Shown here: positions 46,887 to 54,932 of the stretch, piece after piece | Position numbering within the stretch: position 1 is the first letter of the stretch | Layout of the letters: the number at the start of each line of letters is the position of its first letter | Assembly (NCBI GenBank): GCA_051861445.1 | Contig: JBHYCS010000004.1 | Location: 1-64,000, forward strand | Direction of reading: 5' to 3' | DNA length: 64,000 nucleotides | Source of the DNA: Parasediminibacterium sp051861445 | GTDB taxonomy: Bacteria; Bacteroidota; Bacteroidia; Chitinophagales; Chitinophagaceae | Notes under the pieces: generated by a model | What the model saw: only the letters and a program-made list of their open reading frames with translations | Told to the model about the DNA's origin: nothing | Databases searched by the model: none | Position numbers and translations under genes: made by a program

Positions 46887-48536
46887 TTATATTAACGAAT
46901 CTTGTAATAATGCAGCTTTTCTGCTACCTACTTTTTCGTTATATTCTTTAGCAGCACCTATAAAACTTACAAACAAAGGAGCAGGTTGTTCTACTGTACT
47001 TTTTAATTCAGGGTGATATTGCACACCAATAAAAAATGGATGTGTAGGTATTTCAATAATTTCTACTAAGCCTGTTTCAGGATTTACACCTGTAGCCAAC
47101 ATTCCATTTTGTTCAAATTGCTCTAAATAATCGCTGTTAAATTCATAACGATGTCTATGTCTTTCACTAATATTCGTAGTTCCATAAATTTTATGAGCTA
47201 AAGAGCCTTCTTTAATTTCACATGGATAAGCACCTAAACGCATGGTTCCACCCATCATTTTAATTTTCTTTTGCTCTTCCATCATATTAATTACTGGATT
47301 AGCAGTGTTTGCATCCATTTCAGTAGAATGAGCATCGGTTAAGTTTAAAATATGTCTTGCATATTCTATTACTGCCATTTGCATGCCCAAGCAAATGCCG
47401 AAAAATGGCAATCCGTTTTCTCTTGCATATTTTACAGCAATTATTTTACCATCAATTCCTCTCATACCAAAACCTGGAGCAACTAATAAACCATCCAAAC
47501 CTTCTAGTTTTTCAGCTACATTTTCGTTAGTAATAAATTCGCTATGCACATTTACCACCTGCACTTTTACTTCGTTCATTGCACCTGCATGTATAAAACT
47601 TTCTAAGATAGATTTATAAGCATCTTGCAATTCTATGTATTTACCAATTAAGCCAATGGTAACTTTGCTTTTTGGATATTTAAGTTTGTCTAAATACGTT
47701 TTCCATTTGTCTAAATTTGGTTCGGCATATTCCGTAATATTTAGTTTTTTCAAACAAATAATATCTAGCTTTTCACGTAGCATTAGAAGTGGTACTTCAT
47801 AAATGGTACTTGCATCCATTGCTTCAATTACGGCCTCTTGTTTTACATTACAGAATAAAGCAATTTTTCTTCTAATGTCATTGCCTAATGGTTCTTCTGT
47901 TCTACAAACCAATACATCTGGATGAACACCTGTTTCACTCAACATTTTTACACTGTGTTGTGTAGGCTTTGTTTTTAATTCTTTAGCCGCTTTTAAGTAT
48001 GGAACTAATGTTAAGTGAATGACCATTACTCTATCTTCTGGCAATTCCCATTGTAATTGACGAACTGCTTCTATAAACGGTAAACTTTCAATATCACCAA
48101 CTGTTCCGCCAATTTCTGTAATAACAATATCAAATTTGCCACCTTTACCTAAAAGCAACATTCTGCGTTTAATTTCATCGGTAATATGTGGAACTACCTG
48201 TACCGTTTTACCCAAAAAATCACCGGCTCTTTCTTTATTAATTACAGTTTGATATATTTTGCCTGTGGTAACGTTATTGGCTTGAGAAGTAAACGTATTT
48301 AAAAAACGTTCGTAGTGGCCTAAATCTAAATCGGTTTCAGCACCATCTTCCGTTACAAAACACTCACCATGTTCGTACGGATTTAATGTACTAGGATCTA
48401 CATTGATATATGGATCTAATTTTTGAATGGTTACACTCAAGCCTCTAGCTTGTAACAATTTTGCTAAACTAGCAGCAATAATTCCTTTTCCTAAACTACT
48501 CGTTACACCACCGGTAACAAAAATATACTTTGCCAT
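46887..48536 (-). CDS. pyrG: CTP synthase
   Basis: This enzyme makes CTP from UTP, ATP and glutamine. The N-terminal synthetase domain starts MAKYIFVTGGVTSSLGKGI and has KLDPYINVDPSTLNPYEHGECFV. The C-terminal glutaminase domain has the catalytic Cys in FFGICLGMQMAV, with FIGVQYHPEL and its His and Glu near the end. Length (549) is normal. It is transcribed alone toward a terminator shared in position with the two-component operon. Confidence 0.96.
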   Translation of the reverse strand: MAKYIFVTGGVTSSLGKGIIAASLAKLLQARGLSVTIQKLDPYINVDPSTLNPYEHGECFVTEDGAETDLDLGHYERFLNTFTSQANNVTTGKIYQTVINKERAGDFLGKTVQVVPHITDEIKRRMLLLGKGGKFDIVITEIGGTVGDIESLPFIEAVRQLQWELPEDRVMVIHLTLVPYLKAAKELKTKPTQHSVKMLSETGVHPDVLVCRTEEPLGNDIRRKIALFCNVKQEAVIEAMDASTIYEVPLLMLREKLDIICLKKLNITEYAEPNLDKWKTYLDKLKYPKSKVTIGLIGKYIELQDAYKSILESFIHAGAMNEVKVQVVNVHSEFITNENVAEKLEGLDGLLVAPGFGMRGIDGKIIAVKYARENGLPFFGICLGMQMAVIEYARHILNLTDAHSTEMDANTANPVINMMEEQKKIKMMGGTMRLGAYPCEIKEGSLAHKIYGTTNISERHRHRYEFNSDYLEQFEQNGMLATGVNPETGLVEIIEIPTHPFFIGVQYHPELKSTVEQPAPLFVSFIGAAKEYNEKVGSRKAALLQDSLI

Positions 48537-48886
48537 AAAATGTATAATAATGTATGATCTATTTCAGAACGTAAAAAATTTTTGCTTTAATTAAGTAATA
48601 ATTTGAATATGTACTTAATTAAATTCGATTATAATAATTGACTTTGAAGCTATTTTGTAATAGAAAAGTAAACGCAACACAACTACAATATTTACTTTTT
48701 GGGTTTGGTAACTGTACACTACCATTCAACAATAAAAATCAAACCTGTTTTCTAACAAAATGTATTGAAGTCGTGCAAACGTAAAGCAAAAAAACCGTTC
48801 GTAAAAATGTGAGTGTACTTTTTGAACTTGTACACTGAATGAGTGTTAACTAACGGTGAACAAACTTTACCTCTAAAATTTTGAAA
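48537..48886. other. 350-base divergent intergenic region between pyrG and the hydrolase gene
   Basis: No gene or RNA is visible. It must contain both promoters, but I cannot point to a clear TTG/TAnnTTTG pair. GTACAC occurs at 48713 and 48831, and the palindromic GTTAAC at 48844; none is convincing alone. Confidence 0.4.
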
Positions 48887-49765
48887 ATGAAAAAATTTCT
48901 TTTGTTAACTGCTTTGGCATTTGTAACAGCAGCAATGTTTAGCTATACAAACAAAGCTGTAGCTCCTGCTTTTGCTACGCCTACTTGTTATGTTAGTTGT
49001 TTTACAGCAGATGTTACAGAAATGGCTAGAGTAGATGCGGCTAGTAAAACATTTGCTTCATGGCATGAAGCTCCAAAACCTTTTGTGCTAGAAAATGCAA
49101 CTGGCAATACGGTAACTTTTAATGCAGCGGATGGAACAACGGCTTCAGGCTATTTGATTAAAGCCAAAAAGAAAACCAACAACTATTTGTTTGTGATTCA
49201 AGAATGGTGGGGCTTGAACGATTATATTAAGAATGAAGCGGAGAAATTAGCTGCAGAATTGGGAAATGTAAACGTTTTAGCTTTAGATATGTACGATGGA
49301 AAAGTGGCTGCAACACCTGATAGTGCTATGAAATTAATGCAAGGTGCAAAACCACAACGCTTAGAAAATATTGTAAAAGGAGCTATTGCTTTTGCTGGTG
49401 AAAAAGCAAAAATTTATACTGTAGGTTGGTGTTTTGGTGGAATGTGGAGTTTACAAGCATCTATTTTAGCAGGAAAACAAGCAGCAGGTTGTATTATGTA
49501 TTATGGAAGACCTGAAACAAATGTTGAAAAATTGAAAACATTGAATTGTGATGTAATTGGATTTTTTGGAAATTTAGATAGAGGACCAAGTCCTGCAATG
49601 GTAGATCAGTTTGTGAAAGATATGGAAACTGCTGGTAAAAAATTAATGGTGAATAGATACGAAGCTGGTCATGGTTTTGCCAATCCTAGTAATCCTAAAC
49701 ATGATAAAGTTGCAACTGCTGATGCTTTTGCAAAATCTATCGCATTTTTGAAAGAAAGATTGTAA
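48887..49765 (+). CDS. Exported dienelactone hydrolase family protein
   Basis: This alpha/beta hydrolase of the DLH family has an N-terminal signal peptide, MKKFLLLTALAFVTAAMFSYT. The fold begins with ASGYLIKAKKK; the nucleophile elbow GWCFGGMWS has Cys as in dienelactone hydrolase. Asp in GNLDRGPSP and His in AGHGFANPS complete the triad. I chose ATG 48887 rather than the TTG at 48881. Length is 292. The natural ester is unknown; in many bacteria such proteins act as carboxylesterases. Repeat copy 3 follows the stop. Confidence 0.87.
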   Translation: MKKFLLLTALAFVTAAMFSYTNKAVAPAFATPTCYVSCFTADVTEMARVDAASKTFASWHEAPKPFVLENATGNTVTFNAADGTTASGYLIKAKKKTNNYLFVIQEWWGLNDYIKNEAEKLAAELGNVNVLALDMYDGKVAATPDSAMKLMQGAKPQRLENIVKGAIAFAGEKAKIYTVGWCFGGMWSLQASILAGKQAAGCIMYYGRPETNVEKLKTLNCDVIGFFGNLDRGPSPAMVDQFVKDMETAGKKLMVNRYEAGHGFANPSNPKHDKVATADAFAKSIAFLKERL

Positions 49766-49797
49766 TGATGGGTAGATAAATGAGCAGCTACGAAAAG

Positions 49798-49872
49798 CTG
49801 CATAGCGAAATGAACGTACAAGAGTGCGACGCAACAGCAGTTGAATAGCATTACAAAAGTTGGTTACATAAA
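49798..49872 (+). repeat. Copy 3 of the dispersed GTACAAGAGTGCGACGC repeat
   Basis: The 17-base core is at 49816-49832, followed by aac. A ctgcatagcgaa block lies just before it and ttacaaaagttggttacataaaa closes it. GCAGCT...AGCTGC just before the unit can form a small stem. It sits between convergent genes, just before the shared terminator. Confidence 0.75.
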
Positions 49873-49875
49873 ACT

Positions 49876-49905
49876 AAAAGCCATCCAATTTTGGATGGCT
49901 TTTTA
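49876..49905. terminator. Bidirectional terminator between the hydrolase and proC
   Basis: AAAAGCCATCCAA (49876-49888) and TTGGATGGCTTTT (49891-49903) are perfect reverse complements, giving about 12 pairs with a short ATTT loop, with T runs on both strands. Confidence 0.88.
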
Positions 49906-49906
49906 A

Positions 49907-50707
49907 TTACATATCGCTTAGAATTTTCTTGTAACTGGTAACAATTCCTTTGATTAACGAAGAGCTGAAACCTTGATGTTCCATTTCGTTTAAACCAGCA
50001 ATAGTGCAACCTTTTGGTGTGGTTACTTTATCTATTTCTTGCTCTGGATGCGTATTTTTTGTGAGCAGCAATTCTGCTGCACCTTTTACAGTTTGTGCGG
50101 CAATTAACGATGCTGTGGCTGCACTAAAACCAATTTCGATTCCACCTTGAATATTGGCTCTTATGTAACGCATGGCGTAAGCGGTGCCACAAGCACCTAA
50201 GACGGTGGCTGCATCCATTAGTTTTTCTTCAATTAAAACCGATTTGCCGAGTTGATTGAAGAGGTTTGAAACAAATTGTTTTTGCTCGTTGTTGGTATTG
50301 CTTTCGCTAATGCAAGTCATGCTTTCTTGAATGGCAATAGCCGTGTTTGGCATAGCTCTAAAAATGGCAAATTGGTTGCCAATAATTTCTTGCATATCTT
50401 TTACCCAAACACCTGTAACTACACTTACCAATACGTGTTTAGTTGGGTTTAAAACTGGTTGTAACTGTTGCAACACATCTTTTATTTGAAACGGCTTTAC
50501 GGCTAAAATAATGTAATCGGCAAATTGAACGGCATCTGCATTATTACTGCTAACATGTACACCTTTATCTTGAAAATGCTGAAGTGTAGCGATATTTCGT
50601 TTGGTAATGATTAAATTTTCTGGTGTAATAAATTGGCTGTTGATTAGGCCTTCTGCTATTGAAGCTCCTAAGTTTCCGCCACCAATAATGGCAATTTTTT
50701 TATTCAT
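49907..50707 (-). CDS. proC: Pyrroline-5-carboxylate reductase
   Basis: ProC reduces pyrroline-5-carboxylate to proline with NAD(P)H. The N-terminal Rossmann motif is IAIIGGGNLGASIAEGL, followed by VKPFQI and SVVTGV. The C-terminal dimer domain has LGACGTAYAMRYI and VTTPKGCTIAGLNEME, the conserved substrate loop. Length 266 is typical. It is the last gene of the minus run purL-hldD-antitoxin-doc-proC, seven bases after doc. Confidence 0.93.
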   Translation of the reverse strand: MNKKIAIIGGGNLGASIAEGLINSQFITPENLIITKRNIATLQHFQDKGVHVSSNNADAVQFADYIILAVKPFQIKDVLQQLQPVLNPTKHVLVSVVTGVWVKDMQEIIGNQFAIFRAMPNTAIAIQESMTCISESNTNNEQKQFVSNLFNQLGKSVLIEEKLMDAATVLGACGTAYAMRYIRANIQGGIEIGFSAATASLIAAQTVKGAAELLLTKNTHPEQEIDKVTTPKGCTIAGLNEMEHQGFSSSLIKGIVTSYKKILSDM

Positions 50708-50714
50708 GATTTGG

Positions 50715-51092
50715 CTATATTTCCGTAGAATGTTCTTTTATCCATTCCACAATATTGTCGAATTCTAAATGAGATGATGCTATTTCAATAATTTTATTAT
50801 AAATATCATTTTCATTGGCAATTAGCTCATAATGATGACTTAATAATAAAGCCGCAGCTGATAATAGTGCAGTGCGTTTGTTTCCGTCAACAAATGGATG
50901 GTTCTTTATTATTGATTCCAAAATAGCTGCTGATTTATGAAATGCTGTTGGATACAAATCAATGCCACCAAATGTTGCATAAGGTCTTTCGATTGCACTT
51001 TGTAAAGCACCTTCGTCTCTAATTCCCTTACTACCACCGTATTTTTCTATGGATTGTTGATGGTAGAATAAAATTTCTTCTAGTTCCATCAT
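50715..51092 (-). CDS. doc: Fic/DOC-family toxin
   Basis: This is a death-on-curing type protein of 125 residues. The catalytic motif HPFVDGNKRTA (His65 to Arg73) matches the Doc form HxFx(D/N)GNKR. Known Doc phosphorylates EF-Tu and stops translation; other Fic proteins AMPylate. The helix before it, FHKSAAILESIIKN, is also typical. Translation can start at either of two adjacent ATGs, and its start overlaps the stop of the small upstream gene by four bases (ATGA), as expected for a toxin-antitoxin pair. Confidence 0.88.
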   Translation of the reverse strand: MMELEEILFYHQQSIEKYGGSKGIRDEGALQSAIERPYATFGGIDLYPTAFHKSAAILESIIKNHPFVDGNKRTALLSAAALLLSHHYELIANENDIYNKIIEIASSHLEFDNIVEWIKEHSTEI

Positions 51093-51271
51093 TGTGCTAA
51101 TCGTCTTAATGTGTTATCGTATCTTTCTGCTATTTTGGCAAATTTTTCTTCTGGGGTTAAGTCCTTTTTTTCTGTTCTTAATAAATCTAAAACTTGCTCT
51201 AACAACTTCTCATTTTCAGTCGCTTCAAGTAGTTGAGCTACTTCTCTTTTTTTCATTTCTAATACACTCAT
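51089..51271 (-). CDS. Small antitoxin-like protein paired with Doc
   Basis: The 60-residue protein is largely helical (MKKREVAQLLEATENEKLLEQVLDLL) and ends RYDNTLRRLAQ. It does not show a clear Phd DNA-binding domain, but its size, charge and four-base overlap with the toxin gene make it the likely antitoxin. Similar small proteins precede toxin genes in many Bacteroidota. It lies 21 bases after hldD. Confidence 0.7.
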   Translation of the reverse strand: MSVLEMKKREVAQLLEATENEKLLEQVLDLLRTEKKDLTPEEKFAKIAERYDNTLRRLAQ

Positions 51272-51292
51272 AACAAAACGTTTGCATCAAAT

Positions 51293-52303
51293 TTAATACA
51301 TTTTATTGGGAGCTAAATAATTGCGTACATAATCGTTTACACCTTCTTCTAATGTATAAAACGGTTGATGATAACCTGCTGCATGTAATTTGGTGATATT
51401 GGCTTCTGTAAAATATTGGTATTTATCTCTTATGTCAATTGGCATATCAATAAACTCTATGTTCGGTTCTAAACCTAAACCAACGAAAGTGGCTTTTGCC
51501 AAATCGTAAAAACTTCTAGCATTGCCTGTACCTAAATTGTATAAACCATTAACAATGCTGTTTTTGTTTTGATATTGTTCTATCATCCACAGCATAATTT
51601 TTACCAAATCTTTTACATATACAAAATCTCTCAGTTGCTCTCCATCTTTAAAATCTGGTCGGTGACTTCTGAATAATTTTACCAATCCAGTTTTTTTGAT
51701 TTGATTAAATGAATGCCAAATAACACTAGCCATTCTGTTTTTGTGAGATTCGTTGGGACCATAAATATTAAAAAACTTTAGTCCAGCCCAAAAAGGTGGA
51801 GTTGCAGTTTGTTGAATAGCCCATTTATCAAATTCATTTTTACTAATTCCATATGGATTTAATGGTTGTAGTAAAAATGGAACTTCATGATTATCGTTGT
51901 AGCCAAGTGCACCATCACCATACGTAGCAGCTGATGATGCATATAATAAAGGAATTGAGTGTTGTGTACAATAATTCCAAATGTGTTGAGAATATTCTAC
52001 GTTTAATGCTTGATGAATTGCATAATCAAATTCAGTAGTATCTGTTCTTGCACCTAAATGAATTACAAACTCAATTGTAGGTTGATGAACATGTAACCAC
52101 TCAAAAAAACTTTGTCTTTCTACAATTACTTCAAACTGTTTTTCTTCCCAATTTTTTCTTTTTGTTTCTACTCCAAAATCGTCTACTAAAATTAAATTGG
52201 CATATCCATTTTCGTTTAAAAACTGAACCATACAAGAGCCAATAAATCCTGCAGCACCTGTAACAACAATATATTTCTTTGTAGAATCTATTGTATTAGA
52301 CAT
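51293..52303 (-). CDS. hldD: ADP-L-glycero-D-manno-heptose 6-epimerase
   Basis: This SDR-family epimerase makes the ADP-heptose used in the lipopolysaccharide core. The NAD(P) motif is VVTGAAGFIGSCMVQFL, followed by LVDDFG as in HldD. The active site has SSAATYGDG and YGISKNEFD (Tyr and Lys), and the segment KFFNIYGPNESHKNRMASVIWH is characteristic of HldD. Length 336. It lies five bases after purL. No other heptose gene is in the window. Confidence 0.88.
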   Translation of the reverse strand: MSNTIDSTKKYIVVTGAAGFIGSCMVQFLNENGYANLILVDDFGVETKRKNWEEKQFEVIVERQSFFEWLHVHQPTIEFVIHLGARTDTTEFDYAIHQALNVEYSQHIWNYCTQHSIPLLYASSAATYGDGALGYNDNHEVPFLLQPLNPYGISKNEFDKWAIQQTATPPFWAGLKFFNIYGPNESHKNRMASVIWHSFNQIKKTGLVKLFRSHRPDFKDGEQLRDFVYVKDLVKIMLWMIEQYQNKNSIVNGLYNLGTGNARSFYDLAKATFVGLGLEPNIEFIDMPIDIRDKYQYFTEANITKLHAAGYHQPFYTLEEGVNDYVRNYLAPNKMY

Positions 52304-52308
52304 ACATA

Positions 52309-54534
52309 TTAAGCTTTAGCATGAATAATATTTTCAATAGCAGTATCGTATTTGTTTTTCCAATCTGCAATGTTGCCCCAATTAACACCATTTACTTCAA
52401 TTGATGTAGAAGTAACTGTACCAATATTTTCAATAGCAATGCCTAGTTGAGCTGCTTTAGAAAGAACAGTTTCTAATTGATTTGCTTTTACACTCACCAC
52501 AATTCTTCCTTGAGCTTCACCCATCCAAAATGCATCTGATCTTAAGCTGTTATTGGTTTTGGTTACTTTAAAACCTAGATTTTTTTGGAATCCACTTTCA
52601 AGAAGGGTAACAATTAAACCACCTTCACTAATATCATGAGCAGAAACAATTGATTTTTCATGAATTAATGAACTTACAAATTGTTGCACTTGAAATTCTT
52701 CCTCTAAATTGAAATAGGGAGCTGGACTAAATTCAACACCTTTTAGTTTATGTAGATATTCGCTTGAAGCAATATCATTTTGTTGATTACCAATTAATAA
52801 AATAATGTCGTCTGCATCTTTAAAATACATCGTCATTTTATTATCTACATCTTCTAATAAACCCACCATACCAATAGTAGGAGTAGGGTAAACTGGACCA
52901 TCAGGATTTTGATTGTAGAAGCTAACATTACCACCTGTTACAGGCGTGTTGAATTTTCTACATGCATCACCCATACCTGTTACCGCTTTTACAAATTGAT
53001 AGTATAATTCAGGATCGTACGGATTACCAAAGTTTAAGCAATTGGTTACACCTAAAGGTTCTCCACCACTACAAACAATGTTTCTTGCAGCTTCTGCAAC
53101 AGCAATCATTCCACCAACATAAGGATTAGCGAAAACATATTTACTATTACAATCAACCGTCATTACTAAGGCTTTTCCTGTACCTTTTGCAAAAACGATA
53201 GCTGCATCACTTGGATCGTTGGTACTCATGTTTGCTGCACCAACCATACTATCGTATTGTGTATACACCCAACGTTTACTAGCTATATTAGGTATTTGAA
53301 TTAAAGTTTCAACGGTTGATTGCAGACTTTCGTTATCAGTAACATCTGCAATTGTATCTATATTAAATTGTGCAATTTTAGAAAAATAGGCAGGTTCGGT
53401 ATATTCTCTAGTATATTGAGGAGCACCACCTCCTAATACCAATTCTTCTGCAGGAACAACCGCTTCTAATTGACCATGCATGTAAAAATTTAATAAGCCA
53501 TCGTTGGTTACTTCACCTATATTGCTAGCACTTAAATCCCATTTTTCAAATACTTTTAATACTTCTGCTTCTTTTCCTTTTTCAACCACCATCAACATAC
53601 GTTCTTGGCTTTCGCTTAACAACAATTCCCAAGCTTTCATGTCTTTTTGACGAGTAGGCACTTTATCTAAATAAATATTCATACCCACACCACCTTTTGC
53701 ACTCATTTCTGCTGTGCTACAGATAATGCCTGCTGCACCCATATCTTGCATACCTACAACAGCACCTGTTTCTAACACTTCTAAACAAGCTTCTAGTAAT
53801 TTCTTTTCTTGAAAAGGATCACCAACTTGAACTGCCGGTAATTCTTGAACACTATCATTAGTAATATCTGCACTTGCAAAACTTGCTCCACCAATTCCGT
53901 CTTTACCGGTTGCACTACCAACAAAAAATACAGGATTACCTTCACCCAAAGCAGTTGCAGAAACGGTTTTACCCACTTCAACAATTCCCACACTCATTGC
54001 ATTTACCAATGGATTGGTATGGTAACAATCTTCAAAATATACTTCACCACCTACAGTAGGAACACCAAAACAGTTGCCATAATGCCCAATTCCATGAACT
54101 ACACCTTTTAATAAATGTTGCGTTTTTTTATCTTTTAAATTGCCAAAACGTAAACTATTTAAAGAAGCGATGGGCCTAGCACCCATGGTAAAAATATCTC
54201 TTTGAATGCCACCTACACCTGTTGCTGCCCCTTGAAATGGTTCTAATGCACTTGGGTGATTGTGACTTTCTATTTTAAACACTACGCCAAATCCATTACC
54301 AATATCCATTAAGCCAGCATTTTCTTCACCGGCAGCAACCAACATTTTACCACCGTCTCTTGGCAAAGTTTTTAACCACTTAATGCTATTTTTATAACTA
54401 CAGTGTTCACTCCACATGGCACTAAAACAGCACAATTCAGTGAAATTCGGTGTTCTACCTAATTTTTGTTTTATTAATTCAAATTCTGCTGCTGTTAAGC
54501 GTAGTTGTTCGGCTGTTTTTACGGTGATTTCCAT
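52309..54534 (-). CDS. purL: Phosphoribosylformylglycinamidine synthase, large subunit
   Basis: PurL converts FGAR to FGAM in purine synthesis, with PurS and PurQ as partners in organisms with the short form. At 741 residues this is the short form. Motifs include CSAMWSEHCSYKNSIKWL, FKIESHNHPSALEPFQGAATGVGG and GVTNCLNFGNPYDPELY. ATG 54534 matches the usual N-terminus. It is the first gene of the minus operon; purS and purQ are not adjacent. Confidence 0.95.
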   Translation of the reverse strand: MEITVKTAEQLRLTAAEFELIKQKLGRTPNFTELCCFSAMWSEHCSYKNSIKWLKTLPRDGGKMLVAAGEENAGLMDIGNGFGVVFKIESHNHPSALEPFQGAATGVGGIQRDIFTMGARPIASLNSLRFGNLKDKKTQHLLKGVVHGIGHYGNCFGVPTVGGEVYFEDCYHTNPLVNAMSVGIVEVGKTVSATALGEGNPVFFVGSATGKDGIGGASFASADITNDSVQELPAVQVGDPFQEKKLLEACLEVLETGAVVGMQDMGAAGIICSTAEMSAKGGVGMNIYLDKVPTRQKDMKAWELLLSESQERMLMVVEKGKEAEVLKVFEKWDLSASNIGEVTNDGLLNFYMHGQLEAVVPAEELVLGGGAPQYTREYTEPAYFSKIAQFNIDTIADVTDNESLQSTVETLIQIPNIASKRWVYTQYDSMVGAANMSTNDPSDAAIVFAKGTGKALVMTVDCNSKYVFANPYVGGMIAVAEAARNIVCSGGEPLGVTNCLNFGNPYDPELYYQFVKAVTGMGDACRKFNTPVTGGNVSFYNQNPDGPVYPTPTIGMVGLLEDVDNKMTMYFKDADDIILLIGNQQNDIASSEYLHKLKGVEFSPAPYFNLEEEFQVQQFVSSLIHEKSIVSAHDISEGGLIVTLLESGFQKNLGFKVTKTNNSLRSDAFWMGEAQGRIVVSVKANQLETVLSKAAQLGIAIENIGTVTSTSIEVNGVNWGNIADWKNKYDTAIENIIHAKA

Positions 54535-54786
54535 TGGTAAATGAATATGTTGATATTATTGTATAAATGATGATTTTGTTTTTTGGATTTGTAGAAAAGA
54601 TATAAAAACTACGTTTTTCCGCTGCAAATGTAAGGAAGCAGTGTGGGCTAATTGTGGTAAGTTTTAACCGATTTGTAAATTATTAGACTGATTTGGATAG
54701 ATGTGGAAGATAAAGTATTGTAAATGTGTATATTATATTGATAATTAATTATTGTAGGTGGTAAATTTTTCAATGTGGTAAATCCC

Positions 54787-54794
54787 TACCTTTG
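54787..54794 (+). promoter_or_regulatory. Predicted -7 element of fusA
   Basis: TACCTTTG matches TAnnTTTG exactly and is followed by CGG. No TTG sits at the normal distance upstream. The start of transcription would be near 54800, giving a leader of about 130 bases. Confidence 0.45.
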
Positions 54795-54819
54795 CGGCTC
54801 GAAAAAATAGGGTGTGCCT

Positions 54820-54893
54820 GCTCCATAGCGAATAAAGCGTACAAGAGTGCGACGCAACGGATGCCCAAACAAAGGGCTAAAAGCTGGTTTCAT
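54820..54893 (+). repeat. Copy 4 of the dispersed GTACAAGAGTGCGACGC repeat
   Basis: The core is at 54839-54855, preceded by gctccatagcgaataaagc and followed by aac, a small GCCC-aaacaaa-GGGC hairpin, and aaaagctggtttcat. Unlike the other copies it lies upstream of a gene, 40 bases before the fusA ATG. Confidence 0.75.
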
Positions 54894-54932
54894 CACTCAA
54901 CATTTCACACAAATACAAATAACAATACAGTT

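Larger units (their letters stand above)
54535..54932. other. 398-base divergent region between purL and fusA
   Basis: This region holds a -7 element for fusA at 54787 and repeat copy 4 at 54820, so the repeat would lie in the fusA leader RNA. Nothing recognisable is visible in 54535-54780, which is very AT-rich. Confidence 0.5.

Noticed and set aside
54792..54932. N-terminal extension of EF-G
   Set aside because: It translates repeat copy 4 and starts right at the predicted promoter; the conserved start is ATG 54933.
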